A stretch of 14,697 bases of DNA from the NCBI GenBank assembly GCA_023144145.1, contig JAGLGG010000019.1:1-14697 (forward strand). Direction: 5' to 3'. Position numbers and translations under genes: made by a program. Positions 6,835 to 14,422 of this stretch are shown one piece after another. The stretch comes from Anaerolineales bacterium. GTDB lineage: Bacteria; Chloroflexota; Anaerolineae; Anaerolineales; E44-bin32. The notes below the pieces were generated by a model. The model saw nothing but the letters and a program-made list of their open reading frames with translations. It made no database searches and was not told where the DNA came from. Position 1 is the first letter of the stretch. Each line of letters opens with the position of its first letter.

Positions 6835-7782
6835 ATGACTGAAAGTCACCCACCGGAGAAGACAGGTAATTCAATGGAACACCCACCCTCTTGGTTAAAG
6901 ATATCCTCTACCATCTTGCAGAAATTAAGCGATAAAAAGCCGGTCGTTGCATTGGAATCAACCGTCACTACCCACGGTCTCCCAAAGCCTGTAAATTTAG
7001 ATCTGGCTAATCAGATGGAGGAGCAGATTCGCTCCGTAGAGGTCGAGCCTGCCACCATTGCGCTGATTCAGGGCCAGGTATGTGTAGGGTTGAGTGCAGA
7101 TGAGATGGAGGGGTTAGCCTTAGCAACTGACGTCCATAAAATCAGCATTCGTGATTTGGGCGCAGCGATATCGAAAGGTCAAAGCGGAGGGACCACCGTT
7201 GCAGCCACAATGAACATCTCTCACAGAGTTGGGATCAATATTTTCGCGACTGGAGGGATTGGCGGGGTGCACCGGGGAGATTCGGGGGATATCTCCACTG
7301 ATCTATTTGAACTTAGTCGAACACCGGTTGCAGTGATCTGTTCAGGTGCAAAAGCCATTCTCGATCTTCCACGCACACTGGAATGGCTGGAAACCGTAGG
7401 AGTGCCTGTCATCGGTTGGCAAACAGATGAATTTCCCGCTTTCTTTTCACAGACATCAGGCTTAGGGCTTAATCTGAGAGCAGATAATGTGTCTGAGATC
7501 GTGGACTTACTGAATGCACATTGGAGTCTCGGATTTGGTGGCGCTTTGATCTGCGTTCCATGCCCTGAGGATGCAGGTGTTCCATTAGATGTTGTAGAGG
7601 CCATTCTTGAGGTAGCATTGATGGAAGCGGAGAAAGGTGCAATCCGGGGAAAAGAACTCACACCCTTTCTTTTGAATGAAATGTCTGAACTATCCTCAGG
7701 CGCTACCTTGCGAGCGAATCTCTCTCTGCTTCGAAATAACGCCCTAGTGGCCGCTCAAATTGCGAATGCGATGGCTGATTAA
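6835..7782 (+). CDS. psuG: Pseudouridine-5'-phosphate glycosidase
   Basis: The enzyme breaks the C-C glycosidic bond of pseudouridine 5'-phosphate, giving uracil and ribose 5-phosphate, so the base returns to pyrimidine salvage and the sugar to central metabolism. The 315 residues match the PsuG (indigoidine-synthase-A-like) family. Key stretches are VVALESTVTTHGLP (37-50) with the catalytic-type glutamate E41, KISIRDL (102-108) with lysine K102, the metal-site region RGDSGDISTDL (147-157) with D152, and ICSGAKAILDLPRTLEWLET (168-187) with the likely Schiff-base lysine K173. Roles are assigned by analogy with the E. coli enzyme. The ATG has AAGGAAGGT about 9 nt upstream; a second ATG (residue 14) lacks a ribosome site. 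It is co-transcribed with psuK. No pseudouridine transporter is adjacent. Confidence 0.95.
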   Translation: MTESHPPEKTGNSMEHPPSWLKISSTILQKLSDKKPVVALESTVTTHGLPKPVNLDLANQMEEQIRSVEVEPATIALIQGQVCVGLSADEMEGLALATDVHKISIRDLGAAISKGQSGGTTVAATMNISHRVGINIFATGGIGGVHRGDSGDISTDLFELSRTPVAVICSGAKAILDLPRTLEWLETVGVPVIGWQTDEFPAFFSQTSGLGLNLRADNVSEIVDLLNAHWSLGFGGALICVPCPEDAGVPLDVVEAILEVALMEAEKGAIRGKELTPFLLNEMSELSSGATLRANLSLLRNNALVAAQIANAMAD

Positions 7783-7829
7783 TTTCTACGCTCTTCGATC
7801 CCAGGAACCGTTTTTCAACTGAATCGGAT

Positions 7830-9923
7830 TCACTCCCCAACCTTCAATCTCACATCAATTGCCCCTACACCATTTCCGATTACGCGAAGAGGATTTACCT
7901 CAACCTCAGAAATTTGAGGAAAATCTTCGACCAATTGGCTCAACCGCAATACTGCATCCAGAGCCGCTTCTCGATCCACAGGCGGCAGATTCCTATAACC
8001 ATTTAGTTTTCGACCTGCCCAAGTTTTATCGAGCAACTTTTCAGCCTCCTGACGCGTCAGTGGAGAAAGTGCAAATGCAACATCTTTGAGCCCTTCAACC
8101 TCGACACCACCAGAGCCAAACATGAGCATATGGCCAAATTGTGCATCTCTTACAGAACCAAGGATGACATCCTGACCTTCGGGGACCATGGCTTGGACCA
8201 TCATTTTTCGCCTATGATCATCAACATCAAGGGAATCAAAGCTCTTGGAAATCATTCGAAATCCCTCCTCCAGTTGAAATTCATCTTCGAGTTTCAACAG
8301 AACACCCCCTACATCCGATTTGTGGGTGAGTTCAGCAGAAGCGATTTTTAATACAACAGGATAGCCAACTCTCCCTGCAGCTTCCAAGGCTTCATTAAGA
8401 GTCACAATAATTTCATCCTTTGGAATTTTGATCCCATAGGCGCTAACAACCTGTGCAGCCGATACCGGATCCAGAAATCCATCACTCCGTATAAGAGAAT
8501 TGGTCAACAAATTATTAACCTCATCTTTATTTACATCCTGGAATACAGTTGCTGTCTCATTAACCCTCTTTTTGCTTTCGGCCCGCTTCACCAGCACTCC
8601 CAATGCCGAAGCCGCTCTTTCCGGAAACCTATAATCGGGTATATGAGATTTGCGGAAAAGCCCAGCTGCATGAGCGATGAGTTCTTCTCCCATAAGTGCA
8701 ATGACAACCGGCTTTGAGGAAGTTCTCACGACTGGGATGATTGCTCCAGCAACCTCTGCCGCGGTCGTCATGGGAGGTGGCGGCAGAATAACCATCACGC
8801 CATGTACATTTGCATCCGCAAGAAGGGCTCGCAAGCAATTAGCATATTCCGAAGGTCCAGCTGTTGCCAACATATCAACCGGATTTCTTAGGCTTGCTGC
8901 TGACGGAAGTTCTCCTTCAAGTCGTTGAATGGTTTTTGGGGCTAGCTCTGCAATTTGCAAACCTTGCGCGTCAAGTGCATCCACTGCGATTGCCCCAGGT
9001 CCACCTGCATTCGTAAGCACCGCCATATTTCGGCCTTTTGGCAGCTTGCACCAGGCCAGGGCGCGTGCCCAATCAAACATCTCCTCGCTAGTTTCGGAGC
9101 GAAGTACCCCAGCCTTTTCAAAAGCTGCGTCAAAGGCAATATCCTGCCCCGCCATGGCGCCGGTATGTGATTCAACCGCCGCGCGCCCACGTTCAGATCG
9201 GCCTACCTTTATCGCTACAACGGGAAGTTTTGCGGTCACCTCTCTTGCGCGTGCGATAAAGCCACGTCCATCACCAACCCCCTCCATATACATCGCAATT
9301 ACCTTAGTGTTCTCATCTTCCGCTGTCGGGCCTAAAAGTTCAGTTTCTGTCAAATCCATCTGATTACCAAGGCTTATCAGGCGTGAAAGGCCAAATCCTT
9401 GCCCACGAGCCCAATCGATTACAGCTTCACAAATCGCTCCAGAGTGAGACAAGAAGGCAATATCACCAGGTATCGGACCTGGCAGAGGCAAGAAGGTGGT
9501 ATCTATTGGCAAATGAGTATCCAAAAAACCAATACAATTTGGTCCAAGAACACGCAGGTCATATTGGCGTGCAATTTCCTGGCATCTCGCCTCCAGCGTG
9601 GCGCCGTCCTCGCCTGTCTCACGAAATCCACCTGAACCGATGATCACGTAGGGAATCCCTCTGTTGCCACAATCAATCAATGCTTGTGGGACCGCAGCTG
9701 CTGGGATAAGTATTACGGCCAAATCAACAGGATCGGGAATACTGGCGATATCAGGGACGATTTCCTTATCAAACAATCGACCCCCTCGAGGATTAACGAA
9801 ATAAAGCTCGCCTTCGTAATTTGAGACAACCATGTTCCTCGCAACTCCATAACCCAATTTCGTAGGGTTTTGGGAAGCTCCGATGATGGCTACTCCTCTT
9901 GGCTTGAATAACGTCTCAAACAT
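7830..9923 (-). CDS. ADP-forming acyl-CoA (acetyl-CoA) synthetase, fused alpha-beta
   Basis: This cytoplasmic nucleoside-diphosphate-forming enzyme would convert acyl-CoA + ADP + Pi to acid + CoA + ATP, or run in reverse. The 697 residues carry a CoA-binding Rossmann domain (GVAIIGASQNPTKLGYG, 10-26), CoA-ligase subdomains with IAFLSHSGA (155-163), the phosphohistidine region ESHTGAMAGQ (251-260, H253) and TNAGGPGAIAVDA (304-316). A C-terminal ATP-grasp domain starts near 480, with YPVVLKIASAELTHKSDVGG (521-540). H534 there matches the second, beta-type histidine of this family. The end, EVEVNPLRV, is typical. There is no C-terminal GNAT domain, so this is not a Pat-type acetyltransferase fusion. 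The ATG at 9923 is preferred over the open frame that extends to 10130 because an AGGAG site lies 7 nt upstream and homology begins here. It converges on psuG with a 47-bp gap. Acyl specificity is unknown. Confidence 0.93.
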   Translation of the reverse strand: MFETLFKPRGVAIIGASQNPTKLGYGVARNMVVSNYEGELYFVNPRGGRLFDKEIVPDIASIPDPVDLAVILIPAAAVPQALIDCGNRGIPYVIIGSGGFRETGEDGATLEARCQEIARQYDLRVLGPNCIGFLDTHLPIDTTFLPLPGPIPGDIAFLSHSGAICEAVIDWARGQGFGLSRLISLGNQMDLTETELLGPTAEDENTKVIAMYMEGVGDGRGFIARAREVTAKLPVVAIKVGRSERGRAAVESHTGAMAGQDIAFDAAFEKAGVLRSETSEEMFDWARALAWCKLPKGRNMAVLTNAGGPGAIAVDALDAQGLQIAELAPKTIQRLEGELPSAASLRNPVDMLATAGPSEYANCLRALLADANVHGVMVILPPPPMTTAAEVAGAIIPVVRTSSKPVVIALMGEELIAHAAGLFRKSHIPDYRFPERAASALGVLVKRAESKKRVNETATVFQDVNKDEVNNLLTNSLIRSDGFLDPVSAAQVVSAYGIKIPKDEIIVTLNEALEAAGRVGYPVVLKIASAELTHKSDVGGVLLKLEDEFQLEEGFRMISKSFDSLDVDDHRRKMMVQAMVPEGQDVILGSVRDAQFGHMLMFGSGGVEVEGLKDVAFALSPLTRQEAEKLLDKTWAGRKLNGYRNLPPVDREAALDAVLRLSQLVEDFPQISEVEVNPLRVIGNGVGAIDVRLKVGE

Positions 9924-10020
9924 TAATTTTCTCCTCACTTCCAATTCAGTCTTAATCTCGTGATTCCTCAACTTCGAACTCAGGTTGCATTTTAGTTCTG
10001 GCTGAGAGGAACCGGTTAGA

Positions 10021-10049
10021 ATCATAACAGTAACTAACACAATGACCAA
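10021..10049 (-). promoter_or_regulatory. Candidate promoter of the acyl-CoA synthetase gene
   Basis: On the minus strand TTGGTC (10049-10044) is followed after 17 bp by TATGAT (10026-10021), preceded by TGT as an extended -10. The leader to the ATG at 9923 would be about 90 nt. The palindrome AACCGGTT (10010-10017) falls at the expected start point and could be an operator. Confidence 0.45.
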
Positions 10050-10129
10050 TGGATGTATGATAATGGCCAAATCAAATCGATCATGAGAGAGAATCCTTTG
10101 GGGTATTTGCACGTCCAAGGTGCATTTCA

Positions 10130-10158
10130 TTGCATGCCCAATACGCGTATGTTAGAAT
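10130..10158 (+). promoter_or_regulatory. Candidate extended -10 promoter of the nuclease-dnaB unit with palindrome in spacer
   Basis: TTGCAT (10130-10135) and TAGAAT (10153-10158) are 17 bp apart, and the -10 is extended by TGT (10150-10152). The perfect 10-bp palindrome ATACGCGTAT (10141-10150) fills the spacer, a placement where a bound repressor or MerR-like activator would act. The leader to the nuclease ATG would be about 170 nt. Confidence 0.42.
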
Positions 10159-10333
10159 GCCTCACAAGTTCGAGTCGTAGATAATCATCGTTTCAATAAC
10201 CGACAACAATTTCTTTTTGGAGTATAAAATAGTTAGAAATCATATCCTCACACAAAACGATTAATTCCAAATCAATGAGGATCAGCGTGCTAAATACAGC
10301 AAATGAACGGATTGGCAGGTTGGAGGCTTTTGG

Positions 10334-10855
10334 ATGGTCGAAGTAGCTATTGATAGCATTCGTGTTAGTTTAATGTCCCAACATCGCGTAGTAATTCTTA
10401 AGGATAAGGATTCAGATAGATTCCTCTCCATCTGGATCGGTCCATATGAAGCCGAAGCTATCACTGTTAGCCTTCAAGAGCTGGAAGTTTCGAGACCGCT
10501 CACACACGACTTACTTAGAAACCTTGTCTCCGCACTTGGAGCAGAAGTTAAACGCGTGAACATCACCGAATTAAAAGAAGACGTGTTTTACGCCAAGATA
10601 ATTTTGAGTATGAACGGGAATGAGGTGGAAATTGATTCACGACCTTCAGATGCTCTCGCGCTTGCCGTCCGAGTGCACGTCCCCATATTCATCGATGAGA
10701 CGGTGATGGAAGAAGCAGCCTCCGAGCCTGAAACAGAGGTGGGTTTTGGCGAAGTCCCAGATGAAGAAAGTGAAGAACGCCTTGAGGTATTCAAGGATTT
10801 TGTTGAATCCCTTGATTTGGGTGATGGCGATCCTTCTGAGGGGGATAAGGACTAA
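10334..10855 (+). CDS. Bifunctional nuclease family (DUF151) protein
   Basis: The 173 residues match the bifunctional-nuclease/DUF151 family. Residues 1-125 hold the domain, with VVILKDKDSDRFLSIWIGPYEAEAI (start 19, end 43; catalytic-core region), a helix RPLTHDLLRNLVSALGA (54-70) and the hallmark IDSRPSDALALAVR (100-113). The rest, from about 124, is a strongly acidic low-complexity tail; there is no UvrB/UvrC-interaction motif. Plant members have RNase and DNase activity; the bacterial role is poorly known. The ATG has GGAGG 7 nt upstream, the best ribosome site in this half of the window. It is the first gene ahead of dnaB, 97 bp away, on the same strand. This placement suggests, without proving, a link to replication or nucleic-acid turnover. 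Confidence 0.9.
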   Translation: MVEVAIDSIRVSLMSQHRVVILKDKDSDRFLSIWIGPYEAEAITVSLQELEVSRPLTHDLLRNLVSALGAEVKRVNITELKEDVFYAKIILSMNGNEVEIDSRPSDALALAVRVHVPIFIDETVMEEAASEPETEVGFGEVPDEESEERLEVFKDFVESLDLGDGDPSEGDKD

Positions 10856-10861
10856 TCCCCC
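10840..10861 (+). terminator. Hairpin spanning the stop codon of the nuclease gene
   Basis: GGGGGAT (10840-10846) and ATCCCCC (10855-10861) form a perfect 7-bp stem with an 8-nt loop that contains the TAA stop. There is no T-tract after it, so it is more likely an mRNA stabiliser, a translation-coupling control or a partial attenuator before dnaB than a full terminator. Confidence 0.35.
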
Positions 10862-10952
10862 GCCCTCTGCAATCATTTACAACTCAATATCCACAGCACT
10901 GGACGTACTGCCATACATGTCAGCTGACCATTCATAGGCAACGTAATCAATT

Positions 10953-12350
10953 ATGAGCGATCTTACAACATCTCAACCTCCAACTACCAATGCATCTCAA
11001 GACGATCGTCGATCACAGGGCGTGCCATATGTCCGCGACGCTGAGGAAGCTGTTCTGGGCGCAGTGCTTGTTAATCCCGAAGCGTTTTATGACGTCGTCC
11101 AATTTCTATCATCCGAGGATTTTTTCTTACACAGAAATCGATGGATTTGGGAAGCCTTCGAAGCACTCACCGAGCAACGCATCCCAATCGATGTGCTCAC
11201 CGTTTCTGAGGAATTGGAGCGAAAATCCCGTCTGGATGAGGCTGGGGGAACATCCTATCTTGCAGCCCTGATTGGAAGTGTGCCTACCTCACTTCACGCC
11301 GAAGCTTATGGACATTTGGTTGAGGAGACTGCTACTCGAAGAAGATTGTTGGAAGCCGCAAACAGTATTGCTCGACTTGCATATCAGACAGATACGCTAA
11401 TTGAAGACGTTGTTAATGACGCTGAGAAAGCCGTATTTGGCGTGAGCGAACGCAGGCTCACACATGAGCTGCAACCAATTAAAAACGTTTTGAGCGATTA
11501 TTATGATCGAATTGACTACCTCGCGCGCCACCGTGACGAATCTCTAGGAGTACCTACTGGTTTCATCGACCTCGATCGTCTTCTGGGAGGAATGCAACCG
11601 AGCGATCTTCTCATCATCGCCGGACGACCGGGGCAGGGCAAATCCGGTTTTTGCCTCTCAGTTGCAAAGAATGCCAGCCAATTGTTTAACAAACATGTCG
11701 CTGTTTTTTCGCTTGAGATGTCTAATGAGCAATTGGTCCAGAGGCTAATAGCTCAAGAGACAAGCATAAACTCTCAAAGATTACGCTTGGGTGATGTCCA
11801 TGACGACGAATGGCCATTGTTCACCCAGGCTGTGAGCACCTTGAGTGACACCAGCATTTTCCTTGATGATACCCCCGCTATCACGCCCCTACAGCTGCGC
11901 ACAAAGTGCCGCCGACTACACATGGAATTTGGCCTGGACCTGATTATTGTGGATTACCTTCAGTTGATGACAGGTGAGACACGGATGGAAAACCGAGTTC
12001 AGGAAGTGTCCTATATTTCTAGAAACCTCAAGGTTCTTGCCAGAGAATTGAATGTCCCCGTCCTTGCCGCAGCACAGTTGTCCAGAGCCGTGGAGCAGCG
12101 CGCAGATAAGAGACCGATACTATCAGATTTACGTGAATCTGGGAGCTTGGAGCAGGATTCAGATCTGGTTCTGTTTATATACAGACCTGACCAATATGAA
12201 GACGACACCTTGAAGCAAAATGTCGCTGAGATTATTGTCGCCAAACACAGGAATGGGCCCGTGGGAAGTGTTGAGTTGGTGTTCAGAAAAGATCTGGCGA
12301 AATTTGAAAACGCTGAGACCCGCCATATCTCATTCGCCGAAACTGAGTAG
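10953..12350 (+). CDS. dnaB: Replicative DNA helicase DnaB
   Basis: DnaB is the hexameric 5'-3' helicase that unwinds the replication fork and recruits primase. The 465 residues are of normal length with no intein. The N-terminal DnaB domain begins at DAEEAVLGAVLVNPEAF (29-45) and ends near 165. The RecA-like motor has PTGFIDLDRLLGGM (201-214), Walker A GRPGQGKS (224-231), the catalytic-glutamate motif FSLEMS (252-257), Walker B LIIVDYLQLM (330-339), SDLRESGSLEQDSD (391-404) and the arginine-finger stretch AKHRNGPVG (430-438). Walker A has Q where many DnaB proteins have M, S or V; this should not affect function. No Shine-Dalgarno site precedes the ATG. It lies between the DUF151 nuclease and the DnaD/loader pair, so the helicase and its predicted loading partners are in one transcription unit. 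Confidence 0.97.
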   Translation: MSDLTTSQPPTTNASQDDRRSQGVPYVRDAEEAVLGAVLVNPEAFYDVVQFLSSEDFFLHRNRWIWEAFEALTEQRIPIDVLTVSEELERKSRLDEAGGTSYLAALIGSVPTSLHAEAYGHLVEETATRRRLLEAANSIARLAYQTDTLIEDVVNDAEKAVFGVSERRLTHELQPIKNVLSDYYDRIDYLARHRDESLGVPTGFIDLDRLLGGMQPSDLLIIAGRPGQGKSGFCLSVAKNASQLFNKHVAVFSLEMSNEQLVQRLIAQETSINSQRLRLGDVHDDEWPLFTQAVSTLSDTSIFLDDTPAITPLQLRTKCRRLHMEFGLDLIIVDYLQLMTGETRMENRVQEVSYISRNLKVLARELNVPVLAAAQLSRAVEQRADKRPILSDLRESGSLEQDSDLVLFIYRPDQYEDDTLKQNVAEIIVAKHRNGPVGSVELVFRKDLAKFENAETRHISFAETE

Positions 12351-12390
12351 ACTTTGAAGTTGGATAAGACCAGCGTTTACAGCAATCAAT

Positions 12391-13095
12391 ATGAGACATA
12401 CAAATTCATCCCACTCACCTTTCGAGCCATCTGCTCACAACACCCAAGTTTCGAATCAGTTTTTTAGTGAGTTGCTTCCCGAGATAGACCACCTCGGTGA
12501 ACTAAAATTAACACTATATGCGATTTGGGCATTTGAGAAACGAGATAGCCGGTTCCAATATTTACGCAAAACGGAGATGGCTGAGGATAATCTACTTATC
12601 GCAGCATTAAAACAACCCAACTTGTCTTCAGAAGAGTCGCTTGAAGATTCAATCGAAAGGACAATTGCCAGGGGGACCCTAATACAAATCGATTTAACAT
12701 TTACCTATGGTTCGGAAACCTTCTATTTCCTGAACAATCGAAAGGGGCAGGCCGCGGTAAAAGCAATTCAGGATGGAAAATGGCAACCCGGTGATGAGCC
12801 CGATAAACCCATTGAATTACGGGTCGAGCGACCCAATATATTTACTCTATATGAACAGAATATCGGCCCCTTGACTCCGATGATCGCAGAGACTCTCAAA
12901 GACGCCGAAGAGATTTTCCCGGAGAGTTGGATCGAAGAGGCAATTGGGATTGCCGTAGAGAATAATGTCAGAAAGTGGTCTTACATCAACGCCATCCTTG
13001 ACGGGTGGCAAACAAGAGGGAAGGATGCCCGAGAAGATCGAGGAGACTCTGAAAAAGCTCGCCGCCGATACCTCAAAGGCTGGTTCGACGACTGA
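12391..13095 (+). CDS. DnaD-domain primosome protein
   Basis: The 234 residues form a two-part protein. The N-terminal part (about 20-130) looks like a winged-helix DnaD N-domain: FFSELLPEIDHLGELKLTLYA starts at 24, and an EESLEDSIERTIARGTLIQI stretch (81-100) lies further on. The C-terminal DnaD/DnaB_2-type domain (about 148-212) runs from IFTLYEQNIGPLTPMIAETL to the diagnostic YINAILDGW (198-206), the YxxxIL-x-x-W DNA-binding motif. In Firmicutes, DnaD bridges the initiator and the helicase loader at origins and restart sites. The same role is inferred from its place between dnaB (40 bp upstream) and the loader, which overlaps its 3' end. The ATG has no Shine-Dalgarno site, only AATCAAT just before it, as for dnaB. 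The gene symbol is withheld because orthology to DnaD is not shown. Confidence 0.87.
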   Translation: MRHTNSSHSPFEPSAHNTQVSNQFFSELLPEIDHLGELKLTLYAIWAFEKRDSRFQYLRKTEMAEDNLLIAALKQPNLSSEESLEDSIERTIARGTLIQIDLTFTYGSETFYFLNNRKGQAAVKAIQDGKWQPGDEPDKPIELRVERPNIFTLYEQNIGPLTPMIAETLKDAEEIFPESWIEEAIGIAVENNVRKWSYINAILDGWQTRGKDAREDRGDSEKARRRYLKGWFDD

Positions 13096-14422
13096 GAGTA
13101 GCGCACGGAAGAGCAATACTCATTTAGGTGATCCAAATTGCCCGCACTGCAATGGGATTGGTTATCTACGGCGAGAATTGCCTCTTGATCATCCCAAATT
13201 CGGGAAGCTTGAAATCTGTTCTTGCCGGGATGCGGCAGTGCGTGATCGGATTCGGTCACGCCTCTTTCAATTCAGCGATCTAGACGAGTTGAAAGATCTA
13301 ACCTTCGATAGTTTCAACTCTCGGGGTCGGATGGGGCTTGGTGAGCAGCAACAAGCGTCAATCGAACGCGCTTTTAATCAAGCGCGGACCTACGCAAACT
13401 CAACAAAGGGCTGGTTGCTAATTCAAGGGCGTTACGGCGTCGGTAAAACCCATCTTGCTGCAGCTATCGCGAATGAATGTGCCTCTGAAGGCATCCCCAC
13501 ATTATTCCTCACCGTGCCCGACTTATTGGATTCTTTGCGTGCTTCGTATAACGCCGAGGGTACAACATTCAAAGAGCGGTTCGAGGAAATCCGCAGTGCC
13601 CCATTACTGATTCTAGATGATTTTGGGACCCATAGCGCAACGGAGTGGGCGCGCGAGAAGCTGTTCCAAATTTTGAATTTTCGCTACATCAACCAATTGC
13701 CGCTGGTGGTCACATCCAACTTGGCACTGGAAGAGATCGAGGGGCGAATTCGTTCCCGCCTTTCCGATCCAGATATGGTTGCCCATATTTACATCCAGGC
13801 TCCGGATTACCGACGACCTGTAGATGATAGCGGGCAACACGAGCTTTCCTCTCTTGCACTCCATTCACGTCAAACCTTCGGTACCTTCAACCTTCGAAAG
13901 CGTGAAAATATCGACCCTGCTGATCAACGCACTCTTGAGCAGGCTTTCCGCAGCGCTCAGGCCTTTGCTGAAAATCCTGAGGGATGGATAGTCCTCACAG
14001 GCACTTACGGTTGTGGAAAAACCCATTTGGCTGCGGCAATCGCAAATTATCGCGCAAGTCAGGGATACCCCGTGATGTTCATTGTGGTTCCAGATATGCT
14101 TGATCATTTACGCTCAACCTTTAACCCTTCAAGTTCAATTTCGTACGATCGTCGTTTCGAAGAAATTCGCACAACTCCATTACTAATCTTGGATGATCTG
14201 GGAGCACAAGCGATGAAACCCTGGGTCCAAGAAAAACTCTATCAAGTATTCAACTACCGCTACAACGCCAAATTACCAACCATAATCACTTCCTCCGAGC
14301 AATTCGATGAAATTGACCCCCGCCTTAGATCCAGGATGCGCGATCAAAGCCTGTGCCAGATCAAGCCCATGACGGTCCCATCCTATCGAGGGGGACCGCC
14401 CCGTCGTAAGGCGAAACGTTGA
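13025..14422 (+). CDS. DnaC/DnaI-type helicase loader with zinc module and two tandem AAA+ domains
   Basis: The 465 residues probably load DnaB. A disordered N-terminus leads to a four-cysteine zinc module (C39, C42, C65, C67: CPHC...CSC). Two complete DnaC-like AAA+ modules follow. Module 1 has GRYGVGKTHLAAAIAN (135-150), Walker B LLILDD (194-199), sensor-like VTSN (229-232) and RIRSRL (241-246). Module 2 has GTYGCGKTHLAAAIAN (326-341), LLILDD (386-391), ITSS (421-424) and RLRSRM (433-438). The period is 191-192 residues, and even the lead-in (LTFDSFNSR, QTFGTFNLR) is repeated, so this is a real internal duplication. Ordinary DnaC/DnaI proteins are about 245-310 residues with one AAA+ domain. 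The ATG at 13025 is chosen for its AGAGGGAAGG site; an in-frame ATG at 12965 would add 20 residues. The gene overlaps the DnaD-domain gene by 71 bp in another frame. Confidence 0.9.
   Translation: MPEKIEETLKKLAADTSKAGSTTESSARKSNTHLGDPNCPHCNGIGYLRRELPLDHPKFGKLEICSCRDAAVRDRIRSRLFQFSDLDELKDLTFDSFNSRGRMGLGEQQQASIERAFNQARTYANSTKGWLLIQGRYGVGKTHLAAAIANECASEGIPTLFLTVPDLLDSLRASYNAEGTTFKERFEEIRSAPLLILDDFGTHSATEWAREKLFQILNFRYINQLPLVVTSNLALEEIEGRIRSRLSDPDMVAHIYIQAPDYRRPVDDSGQHELSSLALHSRQTFGTFNLRKRENIDPADQRTLEQAFRSAQAFAENPEGWIVLTGTYGCGKTHLAAAIANYRASQGYPVMFIVVPDMLDHLRSTFNPSSSISYDRRFEEIRTTPLLILDDLGAQAMKPWVQEKLYQVFNYRYNAKLPTIITSSEQFDEIDPRLRSRMRDQSLCQIKPMTVPSYRGGPPRRKAKR

Larger units (their letters stand above)
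9924..10333. other. 410-bp divergent control region between acyl-CoA synthetase and the replication operon
   Basis: No gene is seen. It holds a minus-strand promoter for the synthetase, a plus-strand promoter with a perfect palindrome in its spacer for the nuclease-dnaB unit, and a second weaker plus-strand candidate (CCGACA at 10200-10205 and TATAAA at 10223-10228, 17-bp spacing). An AACCGGTT palindrome at 10010-10017 sits near the expected synthetase transcription start. Confidence 0.5.

Noticed and set aside
7221..7661. 146-codon minus-strand frame inside psuG
   Set aside because: It is a Ser/Pro-rich shadow of psuG with no motif of its own.
8929..9363. 144-codon plus-strand frame opposite the acyl-CoA synthetase
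   Set aside because: It is antisense to a well-supported conserved domain; composition follows the codon pattern of the real gene.
9924..10130. Upstream extension of the acyl-CoA synthetase frame by 69 codons to an ATG at 10130
   Set aside because: The added residues show no family resemblance, a candidate promoter lies inside, and the ATG at 9923 has an ideal AGGAG site exactly where homology starts.
10200..10228. CCGACA and TATAAA as the main promoter of the nuclease-dnaB unit
   Set aside because: The -35 match is poor; the extended -10 promoter at 10130-10158 is stronger. It remains a secondary candidate.
12965..13024. Longer start for the helicase loader at 12965
   Set aside because: The ribosome site is weaker than at 13025, and the extra 20 residues lie fully within the DnaD-domain coding region in another frame with no recognisable motif. 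It cannot be excluded.
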